From CAYLNH01 sp964384625 (GTDB lineage: Bacteria; Verrucomicrobiota; Lentisphaeria; JABSQK01): a DNA stretch of 23,513 nucleotides. The notes below the pieces were generated by a model. The model worked only from the letters and a program-made list of their open reading frames with translations. It did no database searches and was not told the origin of the DNA. The position numbers were made by a program, and so were the translations under genes. Each line of letters starts with the position of its first letter. Position 1 is the first letter of the stretch. Below are positions 6,255-15,588 of this stretch, piece after piece. The stretch spans positions 1 to 23,513 of the forward strand of contig CAYLNH010000099.1 of the NCBI GenBank assembly GCA_964384625.1, given 5' to 3'.

Positions 6255-8603
6255 ATGCTGGGTGTTGGGCAGACTGAACATACAAGGCACGCCTCGAAGG
6301 GTCAACAGACTGTGAGTCATTCGGACGCCGAGCCGGAATTCCAGCCGAAAGGCACGACTGCACGCTATCTGCGTTGGGCCGGCATCGCCATCGTGGTCGT
6401 CACGACGGTTTCCCTGTATGGTTTCCGCTACCGCCATTTGCGCGAGGGCCGGTTCCTCAGTCATCTGGACATGTCGTCACAGGTGGTGCCGTGGCGCTGT
6501 TTCTACTCACTGGCTCTGGAACGCAACGAACTCGGCCTGTGGAATCCGTTCATCGCCCGCGGCTATCCGCATCATGCCGAAGGGCAATCGGGGCTGCTGC
6601 ATCCGGCCCATCTGCTGATCTACCGGGTTCTTCCGGTGCAGATCGCGTTTCTGCTGGAGCTGCTTCTGATTCTGCCCTGTGCCTATGGCGGGATGCTGCT
6701 GTTTCTCCGCCGCAGTTTCAAGTTTCGCTGGCTGCCGGCGCTGTTCGGCGCCGGGCTGTTCGCCTTCAGCACCTTTTTCCCGCGCCAGTTCACGCACATC
6801 AACATGCTGTGGGTCTATGCCCACCTGCCGCCGGCGCTGTTCTGTCTCGAACGCTGCCTGCGCGGCACCCGTCCCTGGCGGTGGGCGGCGGGACTGGCGG
6901 CGGTGTTTGCCTCGATGATCCTGCTGGGGCATCCGCAGATGGTCTGGTTCAACTGCATCGGTTGCCTGGTGCTGGCCATCTTCCTGGGCTGGAGCGAGCG
7001 CTGCAGCCGCCGGTTTGTCCGGCGTTTCGGACTGGTGCTGGCCGCCGGTCTGATTGCTCTGTTGATCGGTATGGCGCAGATCCTGCCCACCCTGCACTAC
7101 GTCCGGCATTCCTCCCGCCGCCAGGCCACCGCCGAGCAGACGCTGGCCTATTCGCTGTTGCCCTGGAACCTGCTGCCCAATGCCGCCCCGCGGGTGTTTC
7201 CGCTGGGGTTCGTCCCCTGCCGCCACCCAAACAGCGACGGTCCCGACTGGTCCCTGGAAAACGTGGGCTATCTGGGCTGCTGGAGTCTGCTGGCCATCGG
7301 CGTGGGGCTGGTCCTGTGGCGGCGGTACGTATTTCGGCGGCAGCACCTCGGAGGCGTCGTGATCGTCGCCCTTTCGTTCGCGGCGCTGGTGTTTCTCACT
7401 CTCGGGCAACACGGCGGCTTGATTTACGTCCTCCGCCTGATCCCGCTGGTTCGTGATTTCCGTTGTCCGGCACGCCATATCGCGCTGCTCGCCGGTATGG
7501 TCGCCGTCCTCGCGGCGTTCGTGCTGCAGACGGCTCTCGAACATGAGCCCGCGAAGTTCAACAAGAAGACCGTTCTGTGGCTGCTGGCGCTTGCCGCACC
7601 CATCCTGGCCGTTCCGTTCTGGGCGTTGATCGTTACAGAGATCACCGTCTCCGACGACGTCGTCAAGCTGTCGTCCTGGAAGGCGCTTCTGGGCGGTCCG
7701 ATCGCCCTGACCGTTACCCTTGCGGCCTACGGCGTCTACGCCTGGCGGCCGAAGACCGGCTATTCCCTGCTGGCAATTCTCATGGCCGTCTGTATCCTGG
7801 ATACCGCGACCTACACCACGCCGGTCATGAAGCTGTTTGTCAAGCACGGACTGACAATGGAGGTGGCCGCGGTGGCCGCGGCCAAAGAGGCAATGCGCAC
7901 CACCCCCCATGACTTCCGCCAGGTCGCCAACAACAACAAGCCTGTTCTGGCCGGGCATTACATTGCCAACGGCTACCTCGGGATTATGCCGGTCGAGAAA
8001 CTGGCGATCTACGGCGACGACGTGGTTCGCGAGCACTTCTATCTGGCGTCGATCCGGTTTGCCCACTCCGGCCGGGGCCGCAAGGCGGTCATCCGCGAAT
8101 TCGTCCATGCCTTCCCCCGAGCCCGGCTCGTATCGAATCTGGAGCACGCCGAGGACCCCCTGGGCGAAGATCTGGTCGGCCGGCCGGATTTCTATTCCTT
8201 CCTCCGCAGTACAGCTCTGTGTCGGCCCGAACATTCGAAAACACTCAGCGGCCCGCCGCTGCGGGCCGCTGAATATGTTCGCTTTGCCGACGACGGCTAC
8301 AGCCGGGTGGCGCTCGACGTCAACGTCGAACATGAGCGTCTGCTGGTCCTGTCGGACCGCTGGTGGCCGCACTGGCGGGCGCGGGTCGACGGCGATCCGC
8401 GCGGCATTATCCCGCTGTTCAACGGCGCCATGCGCGGGGTTATCGTCAAACCCGGCGAGAAACAGGTCGTGATGACCTACGAATCCATGCCGTTCCAACA
8501 GGGGATGATTTTGGGCCTCATCGGGCTGGCGGCGCTCGCCGGACTGCTTGCCGTCGATATCCGCCGTTACCTGCAGCAGCGTCGGGCCCGGTCGACGGAC
8601 TGA
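6255..8603 (+). CDS. YfhO-family membrane protein
   Basis: 783 residues, inner-membrane protein with about a dozen hydrophobic helices (first at about 41-57), an acidic first loop (HLDMSSQVVPWR, about 70-81) and a soluble C-terminal domain. The last 100 residues hold the family signature region (LLVLSDRWWPHWRARVDGD, then a GVIVKPGEKQVVM strand pair), followed by a final transmembrane helix and an Arg-rich tail. YfhO-type proteins share the GT-C fold with oligosaccharyl and mannosyl transferases and are linked to glycosylation of lipoteichoic acid or similar polymers in other bacteria; the substrate here is unknown. I chose ATG 6255, with AAGGGGA about 6 bases upstream; TTG 6231 and GTG 6312 are alternatives. 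It converges on recD. Confidence 0.8.
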   Translation: MLGVGQTEHTRHASKGQQTVSHSDAEPEFQPKGTTARYLRWAGIAIVVVTTVSLYGFRYRHLREGRFLSHLDMSSQVVPWRCFYSLALERNELGLWNPFIARGYPHHAEGQSGLLHPAHLLIYRVLPVQIAFLLELLLILPCAYGGMLLFLRRSFKFRWLPALFGAGLFAFSTFFPRQFTHINMLWVYAHLPPALFCLERCLRGTRPWRWAAGLAAVFASMILLGHPQMVWFNCIGCLVLAIFLGWSERCSRRFVRRFGLVLAAGLIALLIGMAQILPTLHYVRHSSRRQATAEQTLAYSLLPWNLLPNAAPRVFPLGFVPCRHPNSDGPDWSLENVGYLGCWSLLAIGVGLVLWRRYVFRRQHLGGVVIVALSFAALVFLTLGQHGGLIYVLRLIPLVRDFRCPARHIALLAGMVAVLAAFVLQTALEHEPAKFNKKTVLWLLALAAPILAVPFWALIVTEITVSDDVVKLSSWKALLGGPIALTVTLAAYGVYAWRPKTGYSLLAILMAVCILDTATYTTPVMKLFVKHGLTMEVAAVAAAKEAMRTTPHDFRQVANNNKPVLAGHYIANGYLGIMPVEKLAIYGDDVVREHFYLASIRFAHSGRGRKAVIREFVHAFPRARLVSNLEHAEDPLGEDLVGRPDFYSFLRSTALCRPEHSKTLSGPPLRAAEYVRFADDGYSRVALDVNVEHERLLVLSDRWWPHWRARVDGDPRGIIPLFNGAMRGVIVKPGEKQVVMTYESMPFQQGMILGLIGLAALAGLLAVDIRRYLQQRRARSTD

Positions 8604-8667
8604 CGCTGTCCCGACGGGCGTTGAGGGTTATGGCCTCTTCGGCCTGGAAGTGGATGGTGCTGAAGGA

Positions 8668-8688
8668 GGGGGCAGGCACCCCAAAAAA
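8668..8688. repeat. REP-like palindrome with A-tract
   Basis: GGGGG, CAGGCA, CCCC and then six A form a GC stem with a 6-base loop in the convergent gap between the YfhO-family gene and recD. Read on the minus strand it is T6, GGGGTGCCTG, CCCCC. This resembles the short GGTGCCTG-type extragenic palindromes scattered in many environmental genomes. The T-tract precedes the stem on the minus strand, so it does not fit a standard terminator for recD. Confidence 0.35.
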
Positions 8689-8715
8689 CACGTCAGCCGT
8701 CAGCGCCATTCCGGG

Positions 8716-10965
8716 TTAGAAGTCAAACAGCTTGAGCTGGCGGTCATCGTCGTCATCCTTCTGCTGCCGTTTTTTGTGTTTGGCTTTCGACGTCCGGTCC
8801 GGCAGCGATTCGGGCGGTGTTTCGGCGACGCGCGGCGGCGCCTCGACGTCGGCATCAGCGGCTTCAGCGATGCGCGGCGGGGCTTCGGCATCGTCGTTTT
8901 CTGTGTCGCTGCCGGCGTCGTCAGGACCTCCTGCCGCGGCGGCCGGCGGCAGTTCAGGGGGCGATGCCGCCGCGCCGTCGGCCCAGAGGCTGATTCCGGT
9001 TTCCCTGGCGATGTGCCGCCGGACGCCGGCGGTCAGGACCTCCTTGCGGCCGGCGATGTAGACGGCGGTCTTGGCGCGGGTGAGACCGGTATACAGGATC
9101 TCCTTGCTGAGCAGCCGGTGCGTTTCCCGATTCGGCAGGACGAGCAGGACGCGTTCGTACTCGGATCCCTGGCTCTTGTGCACCGTGATGGCGTAAGCCA
9201 GCTCATACGGCGGCAGGTTGTCGACCCCGAAATGAATGAACTGACCGAGCCGCCGAAAGACGGCGCGCAACTCGCCCTCGGCATCGCGCAGGACGATGCC
9301 GACATCGCCGTTATAGAGCTCTTTGGAGCGGTCGTTCTGCTGGATGATAATCGGCACGCCGGAGAACGTACGGCCGGCGGCCTTCGGATCGAAGACCCGG
9401 CGCAATTCGCGGTCCAGGTAGCGGTTGATGCCGCCGGCGCCGAAGGGTCCGCGGCGTACAAGACTGAGAATCTGAGCGGCCTGCAGGCGGTCGAAGAGCG
9501 CTTCGATCTCGGCCTGCCGGGCGTCAGTCAGTGCCGCCTTCCAGTCGAGTCCTTCACACCGTGCAACGCGCTCACGAAAGGAGCCGCCGGGCGCATCACG
9601 CAGGAAGAACTGGATGGCCCATTGGTCGAGCCCGGCCTGCAGTCCGGCCGGCGTCGACGTTTCCGGCAGCAGCCAGGCGCCGGTGGCCGTCGGCAGCTCG
9701 GTGCGCAGCTGTTCGGGGGTGAGCATTGCCAGTTCCAGTTCCGCGGTCGACCGGGTGTTGACCGCGGCGGCCAACGCCATAATCCCCTGTTCACTGCGAT
9801 AGGAGCTTTTGAGCATGACGATTGCGTCATGCAGCGGGCCGTCGGCGGCGGCGGGTTCCGGCAGTTCGAGTTCGGGCAGCAAGGCGGCGACCGCCTGCAG
9901 GGCGTCGGCGGTAAACGCTTCGGGCACGTCGGCGGGGATCAGGTCCGCCAGAACGGCGCCGGCATCGACCGAGGGCAACTGGTCCTTGTCGCCGAGGAAC
10001 ACGAGATGGGTGTCGGGGGGCACGGCTGCCAGCAACCGTTCCATCAGGTGGACATCCACCATGGAGACCTCGTCCACGACCAGCAGGCGCAGCGGCAGGG
10101 GATAGTGCTCGTTGTAACGGAAGCGGTTGGCGGCGGGGTTGTATTTCAGCAGCCGGTGAATGGTCTGTCCGGCGATCTGCAGCAGATCCAGGTCGTCGGC
10201 CGTGGGGTTGGCCAGGATGCCGTGGATTGCTTCGGTCAGTCGCTGGGCGGCACGACCGGTCGGCGCGACCAGCGCGATTTCCCCGGCGTCGAGGCCCAGC
10301 CGAACCATCGCCCGCAGCAGCGCCACAACGATGGATGTCTTTCCGGTGCCGGGTCCGCCGGAGACAATCAGGAATCGCCGCAGCAGCGCCAGGGCCACGG
10401 CCAACTGCTGTTCGCGGTTCAGCGCAAACGGCAGGCCGTCGTCGTTCAGGACCTCCTTGAGGACATCGCCGGCCGCCGCCAAGGCGTTGTCCTCGGCCTG
10501 GGCCAGGCGGGCCTGCAGGCGTTCCTTCAACTGCCGCGCCTGGACCCAGGTCTTCTGGAAGTAGAGGAAGCGATCGCCGCCAATCTCTACCTCCAGCAGC
10601 GGGCGCACTGTTCCTGAGTCACGCGCGATGATGCCGGACCACTGTTCCGTGTCGAGCCCCTCAAGAATTGCCGCAACCAGGTCCTCCCGGTCTTCGCCGG
10701 TGAGTTGCCGCAGCTTCCGGCGGAGATTCGCCGCGGTCAGCCGCAGACAGAGACTGCCGGCGTTGAACTCCATAAACAAGATCAGCAGCAGCGCGCGCAG
10801 GGGCAGCGCCCGGCAGCCGCCGTACTCGAGCAGGTCGCGAACGGTGAGGAAGTCGCCGGCGGCGAGACCGGCGTGTTCCAGCGCCCGCGCCTGCAGTTGC
10901 GCGGTCTCGGCGTCGGTATCCGGTTCAAGGTCCTGCAGTGTGCGCACGGTCAGCAGTGCATTCAT
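8716..10965 (-). CDS. recD: RecD-like DNA helicase, exodeoxyribonuclease V alpha subunit
   Basis: 749 residues, superfamily 1B 5'-3' helicase of the RecBCD end-processing complex. An N-terminal domain (about 1-160) contacts RecB/RecC in the family. Walker A is at 203-210 (GGPGTGKT), Walker B is DEVSM (298-302), then GDKDQLPSV (326-334), and the C-terminal 2A/2B part has the UvrD_C_2 signature TVHKSQGSEYERVLLVLP and LYTGLTRAK. The ATG overlaps the recB stop by ATGA, so translation is probably coupled. The roughly 90 residues after the helicase core are Pro/Ala/Asp/Glu-rich with near-repeats EAPPRIAEA and EAPPRVAET, then a basic/acidic stretch and a final QLKLFDF resembling a beta-clamp-binding motif. 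That tail is unusual for RecD. No recC is found next to it. Confidence 0.9.
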   Translation of the reverse strand: MNALLTVRTLQDLEPDTDAETAQLQARALEHAGLAAGDFLTVRDLLEYGGCRALPLRALLLILFMEFNAGSLCLRLTAANLRRKLRQLTGEDREDLVAAILEGLDTEQWSGIIARDSGTVRPLLEVEIGGDRFLYFQKTWVQARQLKERLQARLAQAEDNALAAAGDVLKEVLNDDGLPFALNREQQLAVALALLRRFLIVSGGPGTGKTSIVVALLRAMVRLGLDAGEIALVAPTGRAAQRLTEAIHGILANPTADDLDLLQIAGQTIHRLLKYNPAANRFRYNEHYPLPLRLLVVDEVSMVDVHLMERLLAAVPPDTHLVFLGDKDQLPSVDAGAVLADLIPADVPEAFTADALQAVAALLPELELPEPAAADGPLHDAIVMLKSSYRSEQGIMALAAAVNTRSTAELELAMLTPEQLRTELPTATGAWLLPETSTPAGLQAGLDQWAIQFFLRDAPGGSFRERVARCEGLDWKAALTDARQAEIEALFDRLQAAQILSLVRRGPFGAGGINRYLDRELRRVFDPKAAGRTFSGVPIIIQQNDRSKELYNGDVGIVLRDAEGELRAVFRRLGQFIHFGVDNLPPYELAYAITVHKSQGSEYERVLLVLPNRETHRLLSKEILYTGLTRAKTAVYIAGRKEVLTAGVRRHIARETGISLWADGAAASPPELPPAAAAGGPDDAGSDTENDDAEAPPRIAEAADADVEAPPRVAETPPESLPDRTSKAKHKKRQQKDDDDDRQLKLFDF

Positions 10966-13900
10966 GCGCTCGCCCTCGCGCCGAAGATCTCCTGCACCTC
11001 GCGTTCAAAGGCAGCCAGCTCCGTCGCCTCCGGCTGCCGGCAGTAGACGCCGTTGGTCGAGCCGTCCAGGCCGCGGAGGTAGAGGTAGAAGATGCCGCCG
11101 AACGCCGCCGCCGGATCGAGATCCCGGCGGCCCCGGGCCAGCCAGCGCAGCAGTGCCACGGAATAGACCTTGTACTGCAGGTGGTAGTCGGCGGCCGTCA
11201 TGCCGGCTTCCAACTGCTCGGGGCCGTAGCCGTCCGGCAGGTAATTGCTTTTCCAGTCGAGGATGTAGTAGCGTTCGCGATGGCGAAAGACGAGGTCGAC
11301 ATACCCGGTGAGATAGCCGTTGCGGACCGTGGTCTCCGGCACTGCCGCGGGGCCGGCGACGGGGAAGAGGAACTCCAGTTCATGCAGCCGGTCCGCCGGC
11401 GCCAGCGACGCCAGTTCCAACCCGTCCAGCAGCGGTGTACGCAAGGTGCGGAAGACGATTCCGGCCACATCGTCACGCCAGGCGACGGCGTCGCTGTCGG
11501 CATCGGGCGGCGGCAGACTGTAGCGCCGCAGCAACTGGTCGATGAGCCGGGCGGACGCCGATCCCGCCGCCAGGAGGTCCTGCGGCCCGGCGGCGGCGGC
11601 GACGGTACTGAAGTCGATGTTCTCGAAGACCTCGTGCAGCATGGAGCCGGTGTCCGCGCCGCGCGGCAGCAGGTTCGCCCCGCTCTCCATGGCGGGTTCT
11701 TCCAGATCGTCGCGGCCGAGGATCTCGTCACTGAGCAGTTCGGTTTCCGCGGCGAACGCGGTCATCTTGTCCAGCAGGCTGTCGGCGTCGGCCGGGTGAT
11801 GGGCGTGGGCCGCCAGCGAACTGAACGACCCGATGCGGCGGGAACGATGCTGGAACGACGGCACGGCCGGCGGCAGCAGTTCGGCCGGCACGGGGACCGC
11901 CGCGGCGACCTCCTGATCCAGGGCCACGGGCAACGCATCCAGCTCCGGCGTCCATTCGGGCTCGCGCTGGAGTTCGACGCCGGCTTCGGTGAGGAAGCGG
12001 ACGTGTTCGGCGTTGCGGCGGTCGAATGCCGTCTCCAGGGCGTCGTAGATAAATGTCGCCACCGGCCCCGACCAGCCGGAATTGCGCTGCGGCCGGAAGT
12101 TGGGCACGTAGAGCTTGTGGATGGCCCGCGTCAAGGCGACGTAATACAGGCGCCGGTCTTCTTCGGCTTCTTCGCGTTCATGGCGATCTTTGAATTCCGG
12201 TTGTTTGGTCAGGTCATAGACCACCCGGCCGTTGTCGTCATGGTACCGGTTGTACGGGTTGTTGCGGTTCGCAGTGAACCCGCCGGCAAGAAAGACCACG
12301 GGGAACTCGAGCCCCTTGCAGGTGTGAATGGTCATGATCTGGACTTTGTCCGCTTCGGACTCGATCCGATGCATGTTGTCGTCCTCCGCCACGAGGGCGG
12401 CATCAAGCCGGTAGTTGCGCAGGCGGTCGACCAGCTGGGCGAAGTCCAGGTTTTCCTCGTAAGCAGTCTGTTCCAGATCCTGAAGGATATGACGGTAGTT
12501 GGTCAGGCGGCGGTCACCGTCGGACTCGGTGTTTTCGCGGAACAGGATGCCGGTGTCCTCCAGCACCGACTGGAACAGCCGCGGCCACTGCCGTTGTTCG
12601 GCGTACTCATGCCAGCGCCGCAGCAGCCGTCGGACCGGGTGTTCGTAGGGCAGTTCGTCGACCAGCTCCAGTTCCTCCACGGCCACCGGGAAGAACCGGG
12701 TCAGCAGTGCTTTGCGCAGGTCCTGGCGGCTGCCGGGGTTGTCGATCGCCTGGAACAGGTAGTAGAGATTGCGGGCCTCTTCCGACTGATACAGCCCGCT
12801 CTTCTTGTAAAAGGCGAACGGGATGCCGCTGCGGCTGAGAAATTCCTCGACGTTCTCGGCTTCGGAGCTCTTGCGGATCAACACACAGATGTCGCTGGCG
12901 CGCAAGCGGTCGGGACGGCCGTGGCGGTCGATGACGAATTTATCGTCCTGCAGCAGCCGCTGGATTTCTTCGGCGATAAACCAGGCCATCCAGCGCCGGG
13001 CCAGCGACAGACTGCGTTCGCCGCGGTTGAGATCGACAACCGTCAGCGCCGCGCGTTGGGTGGTATCGGCATAGGCCCGAGCGCGGCGTTGCTCCGGCGG
13101 CGGCACGGAAACCGGGAGGAACCGGACGCCGCTCTCGGGGGCGAACCAGTCGCGCGTGCCGCAGAGCTGGTTGAGGACCTCCACGAGTCCCGGCATCGAT
13201 CGCCAGTTCACCGGCAGCGAATAGTAGGCGGCGTCGTGATGTCGAAGGAGCTCCTGGGTGGCCCGCATGTAGGTCTCCAGATCAGCCCCGCGGAAACTGT
13301 AAATTGCCTGTTTCGGATCGCCGATCAGAAACAACCGCTGTTCATCGCCGCCGACGAAGATGCGCTGGAACACCTCCCACTGGACGGGATCGGTATCCTG
13401 GAATTCATCCACCAGGGCATAGCGGAACCGGTGCCGCAGTTGTGCCACCAGCTGCGGGGCGCGTTCGTTGCAGTCGGGATTCAGCGCTCGCGCCACCAGC
13501 AGCAGCATGTCGTCATAGCTGATAAGTCCGTGTTCTTCTTTGTGGTCCCGGGCAGCTTCCTTGAGACGGCGCACGGTATCGGCGGCCAGCAGGTTGGCCA
13601 GCATTCCGGCGCTGACGCGCTCGGCCAGGTCGTCGAGCACCTGGATCGCCGCGCAAAGGTCGTCGTAGAAGTCATCGATGGCGGTGTCGCCATCCAGATT
13701 CAGATCGTTGACGAGCACATGGAAGCCCCACCGGTCGAAATCGCGGCAGGCGTTGCAGCGCTCGACCAGGCTGACAAAGTCGACGACGGTTCGAGGCCGA
13801 TGGCGGTGGGCGTCCATGAACTCGAGCAACGGCAGGATGACGTTGTGCAGGCGCTGCTTGCGCGTCGGGTCGGGCAGCCGCAGCTGCTTGTACCACCAGT

Positions 13901-14597
13901 ACGGTTTCGATTTGCCCAACGGCGATTTCGGCAGGCCCAGCAGGTCGATGACAGCCGCCATGCCGTCGGCCACGGTCTGATCCCATTTGCGGAAGTTCTC
14001 GACGCCGGCGGTCTCGGGTATCAGGCGGTCTCCGGCTTCGGGCCGGTAGCGGCGCGCCAGTTCCAGGATACCGCGATCCCAACCGCCGCCGCCGTCCCGT
14101 CCCGTGCCCGGGTAGCCGGCCAGCTCCAGCAGGGCCTCGAGATCATCGCCGTAGGTCGCCGGCCAGTCCCGCCGTTCCTGCCAGCGCAACTGGGTTTCAT
14201 ACAGATCGCCGTCATCGACAACTTCGAGAACGAAGCTGCCGCCGTTCTCAAAGGCATATTGCTGCAGCACGCGTTGACAGAACCCGTGGATCGTGAAGAT
14301 GCAGGCCGTATCGAAGTTCTCCAACGCCTGATGCAGCACGGCGGCATCGCCCTGCCCCGCATCGATGGCCTCAATGATGTTCTGGCGAATCCGTTCATGC
14401 AGATCACCGGTCGCCTTCTCGGTGAACGTCACAAGCAGAATCTGCTCCAGCGGCACCCGTTTTTCACACAGGAGCCGGACGACGAGGTTCTCGATGCAAT
14501 AGGTCTTGCCGGTGCCGGCTGACGCCTCGATCACCGCATGGCGGTCGAGGTCGATCTCGGCAATGTCGGTAACCGGTGTCGGGTCAGGGCTGGTCAT
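10962..14597 (-). CDS. recB: RecB, exodeoxyribonuclease V beta subunit (helicase-nuclease)
   Basis: 1211 residues, superfamily 1A 3'-5' helicase with a C-terminal nuclease, acting on double-strand DNA ends with RecD. Walker A is ASAGTGKT (25-32), motif II is LVDEFQDTDPVQ (Asp397, Glu398), motif III is GDPKQAIYSFRGAD, and motif V is MTIHTCKGLEFPVVFLAG. The nuclease is intact by motif: His988 (MLHEVFENI), Asp1101 (GYVDLVF), Asp1114 and Lys1116 (ILDWKSNYL), then a QYKVY helix. Length matches the E. coli type. The start at 14597 lacks a clear ribosome site, but Walker A follows at the usual distance. It is followed by recD with a 4-base overlap. The gene upstream on this strand is an ABC permease, not recC, after a 133-base gap. 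Confidence 0.93.
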   Translation of the reverse strand: MTSPDPTPVTDIAEIDLDRHAVIEASAGTGKTYCIENLVVRLLCEKRVPLEQILLVTFTEKATGDLHERIRQNIIEAIDAGQGDAAVLHQALENFDTACIFTIHGFCQRVLQQYAFENGGSFVLEVVDDGDLYETQLRWQERRDWPATYGDDLEALLELAGYPGTGRDGGGGWDRGILELARRYRPEAGDRLIPETAGVENFRKWDQTVADGMAAVIDLLGLPKSPLGKSKPYWWYKQLRLPDPTRKQRLHNVILPLLEFMDAHRHRPRTVVDFVSLVERCNACRDFDRWGFHVLVNDLNLDGDTAIDDFYDDLCAAIQVLDDLAERVSAGMLANLLAADTVRRLKEAARDHKEEHGLISYDDMLLLVARALNPDCNERAPQLVAQLRHRFRYALVDEFQDTDPVQWEVFQRIFVGGDEQRLFLIGDPKQAIYSFRGADLETYMRATQELLRHHDAAYYSLPVNWRSMPGLVEVLNQLCGTRDWFAPESGVRFLPVSVPPPEQRRARAYADTTQRAALTVVDLNRGERSLSLARRWMAWFIAEEIQRLLQDDKFVIDRHGRPDRLRASDICVLIRKSSEAENVEEFLSRSGIPFAFYKKSGLYQSEEARNLYYLFQAIDNPGSRQDLRKALLTRFFPVAVEELELVDELPYEHPVRRLLRRWHEYAEQRQWPRLFQSVLEDTGILFRENTESDGDRRLTNYRHILQDLEQTAYEENLDFAQLVDRLRNYRLDAALVAEDDNMHRIESEADKVQIMTIHTCKGLEFPVVFLAGGFTANRNNPYNRYHDDNGRVVYDLTKQPEFKDRHEREEAEEDRRLYYVALTRAIHKLYVPNFRPQRNSGWSGPVATFIYDALETAFDRRNAEHVRFLTEAGVELQREPEWTPELDALPVALDQEVAAAVPVPAELLPPAVPSFQHRSRRIGSFSSLAAHAHHPADADSLLDKMTAFAAETELLSDEILGRDDLEEPAMESGANLLPRGADTGSMLHEVFENIDFSTVAAAAGPQDLLAAGSASARLIDQLLRRYSLPPPDADSDAVAWRDDVAGIVFRTLRTPLLDGLELASLAPADRLHELEFLFPVAGPAAVPETTVRNGYLTGYVDLVFRHRERYYILDWKSNYLPDGYGPEQLEAGMTAADYHLQYKVYSVALLRWLARGRRDLDPAAAFGGIFYLYLRGLDGSTNGVYCRQPEATELAAFEREVQEIFGARASA

Positions 14598-14730
14598 TGG
14601 GCATTAGCCATCGGGCATACGTCTTCGTCTTGAACTCTTGCGAGTCGGGGCTGCGCCGGGACGCGGTTGGTCATTGGTCACATTGTCACGGCGTATCGTG
14701 AAGGCAACCGGAAGTCGGCCTAATTCCCCG

Positions 14731-15588
14731 TCAGACATCCCGCATATTGAACAATGCCGCAGCGATAGCGAGGAAGACCAGGGTGTAGGCCGCCGTCCAA
14801 CCGCCGTGCCGGACGATCGTGTCCCAGGGGATGCTGTCCTTTGTGCCCATCAACGCATAGCGGAAGAACGGCCAGTATCTGGACGGCAGATACGGATGGA
14901 GTGCGGCCAGGAATGGTATGGTGCTGACGATGTGACTGCAGAAATAGAGTGTCGACGTCAGGATCGAGGAGGAGGTAAAATGCCGCGTCGCGAGGGCGAG
15001 CATCAGGGCCATCGCGCAGACACTCATAAGCATGGGTAGAGCGAGCGCGTAGGACAGTGCGATGCGCAGGAGACCTTCCTCGGCCGGATGGATCAGGAAC
15101 CGCGCCTGGGCCGGCAGATTGAACAGGGGGCCGAAGACCTGCACCGGCCCGCGCGGTTCGAACAGCACGGAGGAGACAGCCAGGCTGACGACCGCCAGGG
15201 TCAGCAGCAGCATGGCCGCATACAAAGTCAGGGCGACGAATTTGGCGATCAGGATCTGCAGCCGGCTGACCGGCCGGAACAACAGCATGCGGATACTGCC
15301 GACCTCGAATTCACCGGCGAGCATATACGATGCGTAGATCGACAGCACCATTGGAAACAGGATCAGTGCGGCGGGGGCGAGGATGGTCTGGGTGTAGGTG
15401 TAGGCGTTCATAAACTCGCTCACCGTCCGCGTCATATCGGCCGGGCTCGGGGTTGCTCCGCGTTTGTAGTCGTTCAAATAGAACCCCAGCGCCAACAGCG
15501 CGTTAATGAGCAGCACCGTCAGGATACCCATCCAGCTCTTCTTCTGACAGAGGATTTTCCTAATCTCGAAACGAATCAATGCGAACAT
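14731..15588 (-). CDS. ABC-2 type transporter permease
   Basis: 285 residues, about six transmembrane helices. A short cytoplasmic N-terminal helix (FALIRFEIRKIL) precedes the first membrane segment, as usual in ABC-2 permeases of the NosY/CcmB/YhcI type. A large external loop (about residues 38-60) separates helices 1 and 2, and the segment GEFEVGSIRMLLFRPVSR (about 98-115) is the 'coupling' region typical of the family ('E...GT...LL..PVSR'). I chose the ATG at 15588, inside the last 29 bases of the ATPase gene; longer in-frame starts lack membrane or conserved features. It forms a half-transporter pair with the preceding ATPase. The exported substrate cannot be predicted. Confidence 0.85.
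   Translation of the reverse strand: MFALIRFEIRKILCQKKSWMGILTVLLINALLALGFYLNDYKRGATPSPADMTRTVSEFMNAYTYTQTILAPAALILFPMVLSIYASYMLAGEFEVGSIRMLLFRPVSRLQILIAKFVALTLYAAMLLLTLAVVSLAVSSVLFEPRGPVQVFGPLFNLPAQARFLIHPAEEGLLRIALSYALALPMLMSVCAMALMLALATRHFTSSSILTSTLYFCSHIVSTIPFLAALHPYLPSRYWPFFRYALMGTKDSIPWDTIVRHGGWTAAYTLVFLAIAAALFNMRDV

Noticed and set aside
4559..8498. Long antisense frames over the GT39-like and YfhO-like genes
   Set aside because: These lack membrane helices or motifs and have shadow-like composition (Asp/Gln/Arg/Pro-rich), while the sense frames show clear GT-C-fold membrane proteins.
8668..8688. The GC palindrome as a rho-independent terminator of recD
   Set aside because: On the minus strand the T-run comes before the stem, not after it, so the order is wrong for an intrinsic terminator.
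8548..10617. A 689-residue plus-strand frame over recD
   Set aside because: It is antisense to an intact RecD and has no domain; its start lies inside the end of the YfhO-family gene.
10938..14522. A 1194-residue open frame antisense to recB
   Set aside because: It is the shadow of recB in GC-rich DNA, where stops are rare on the opposite strand. The translation is low-complexity (Gln/Arg/Gly/Val-rich) without domains, and recB has every family motif.
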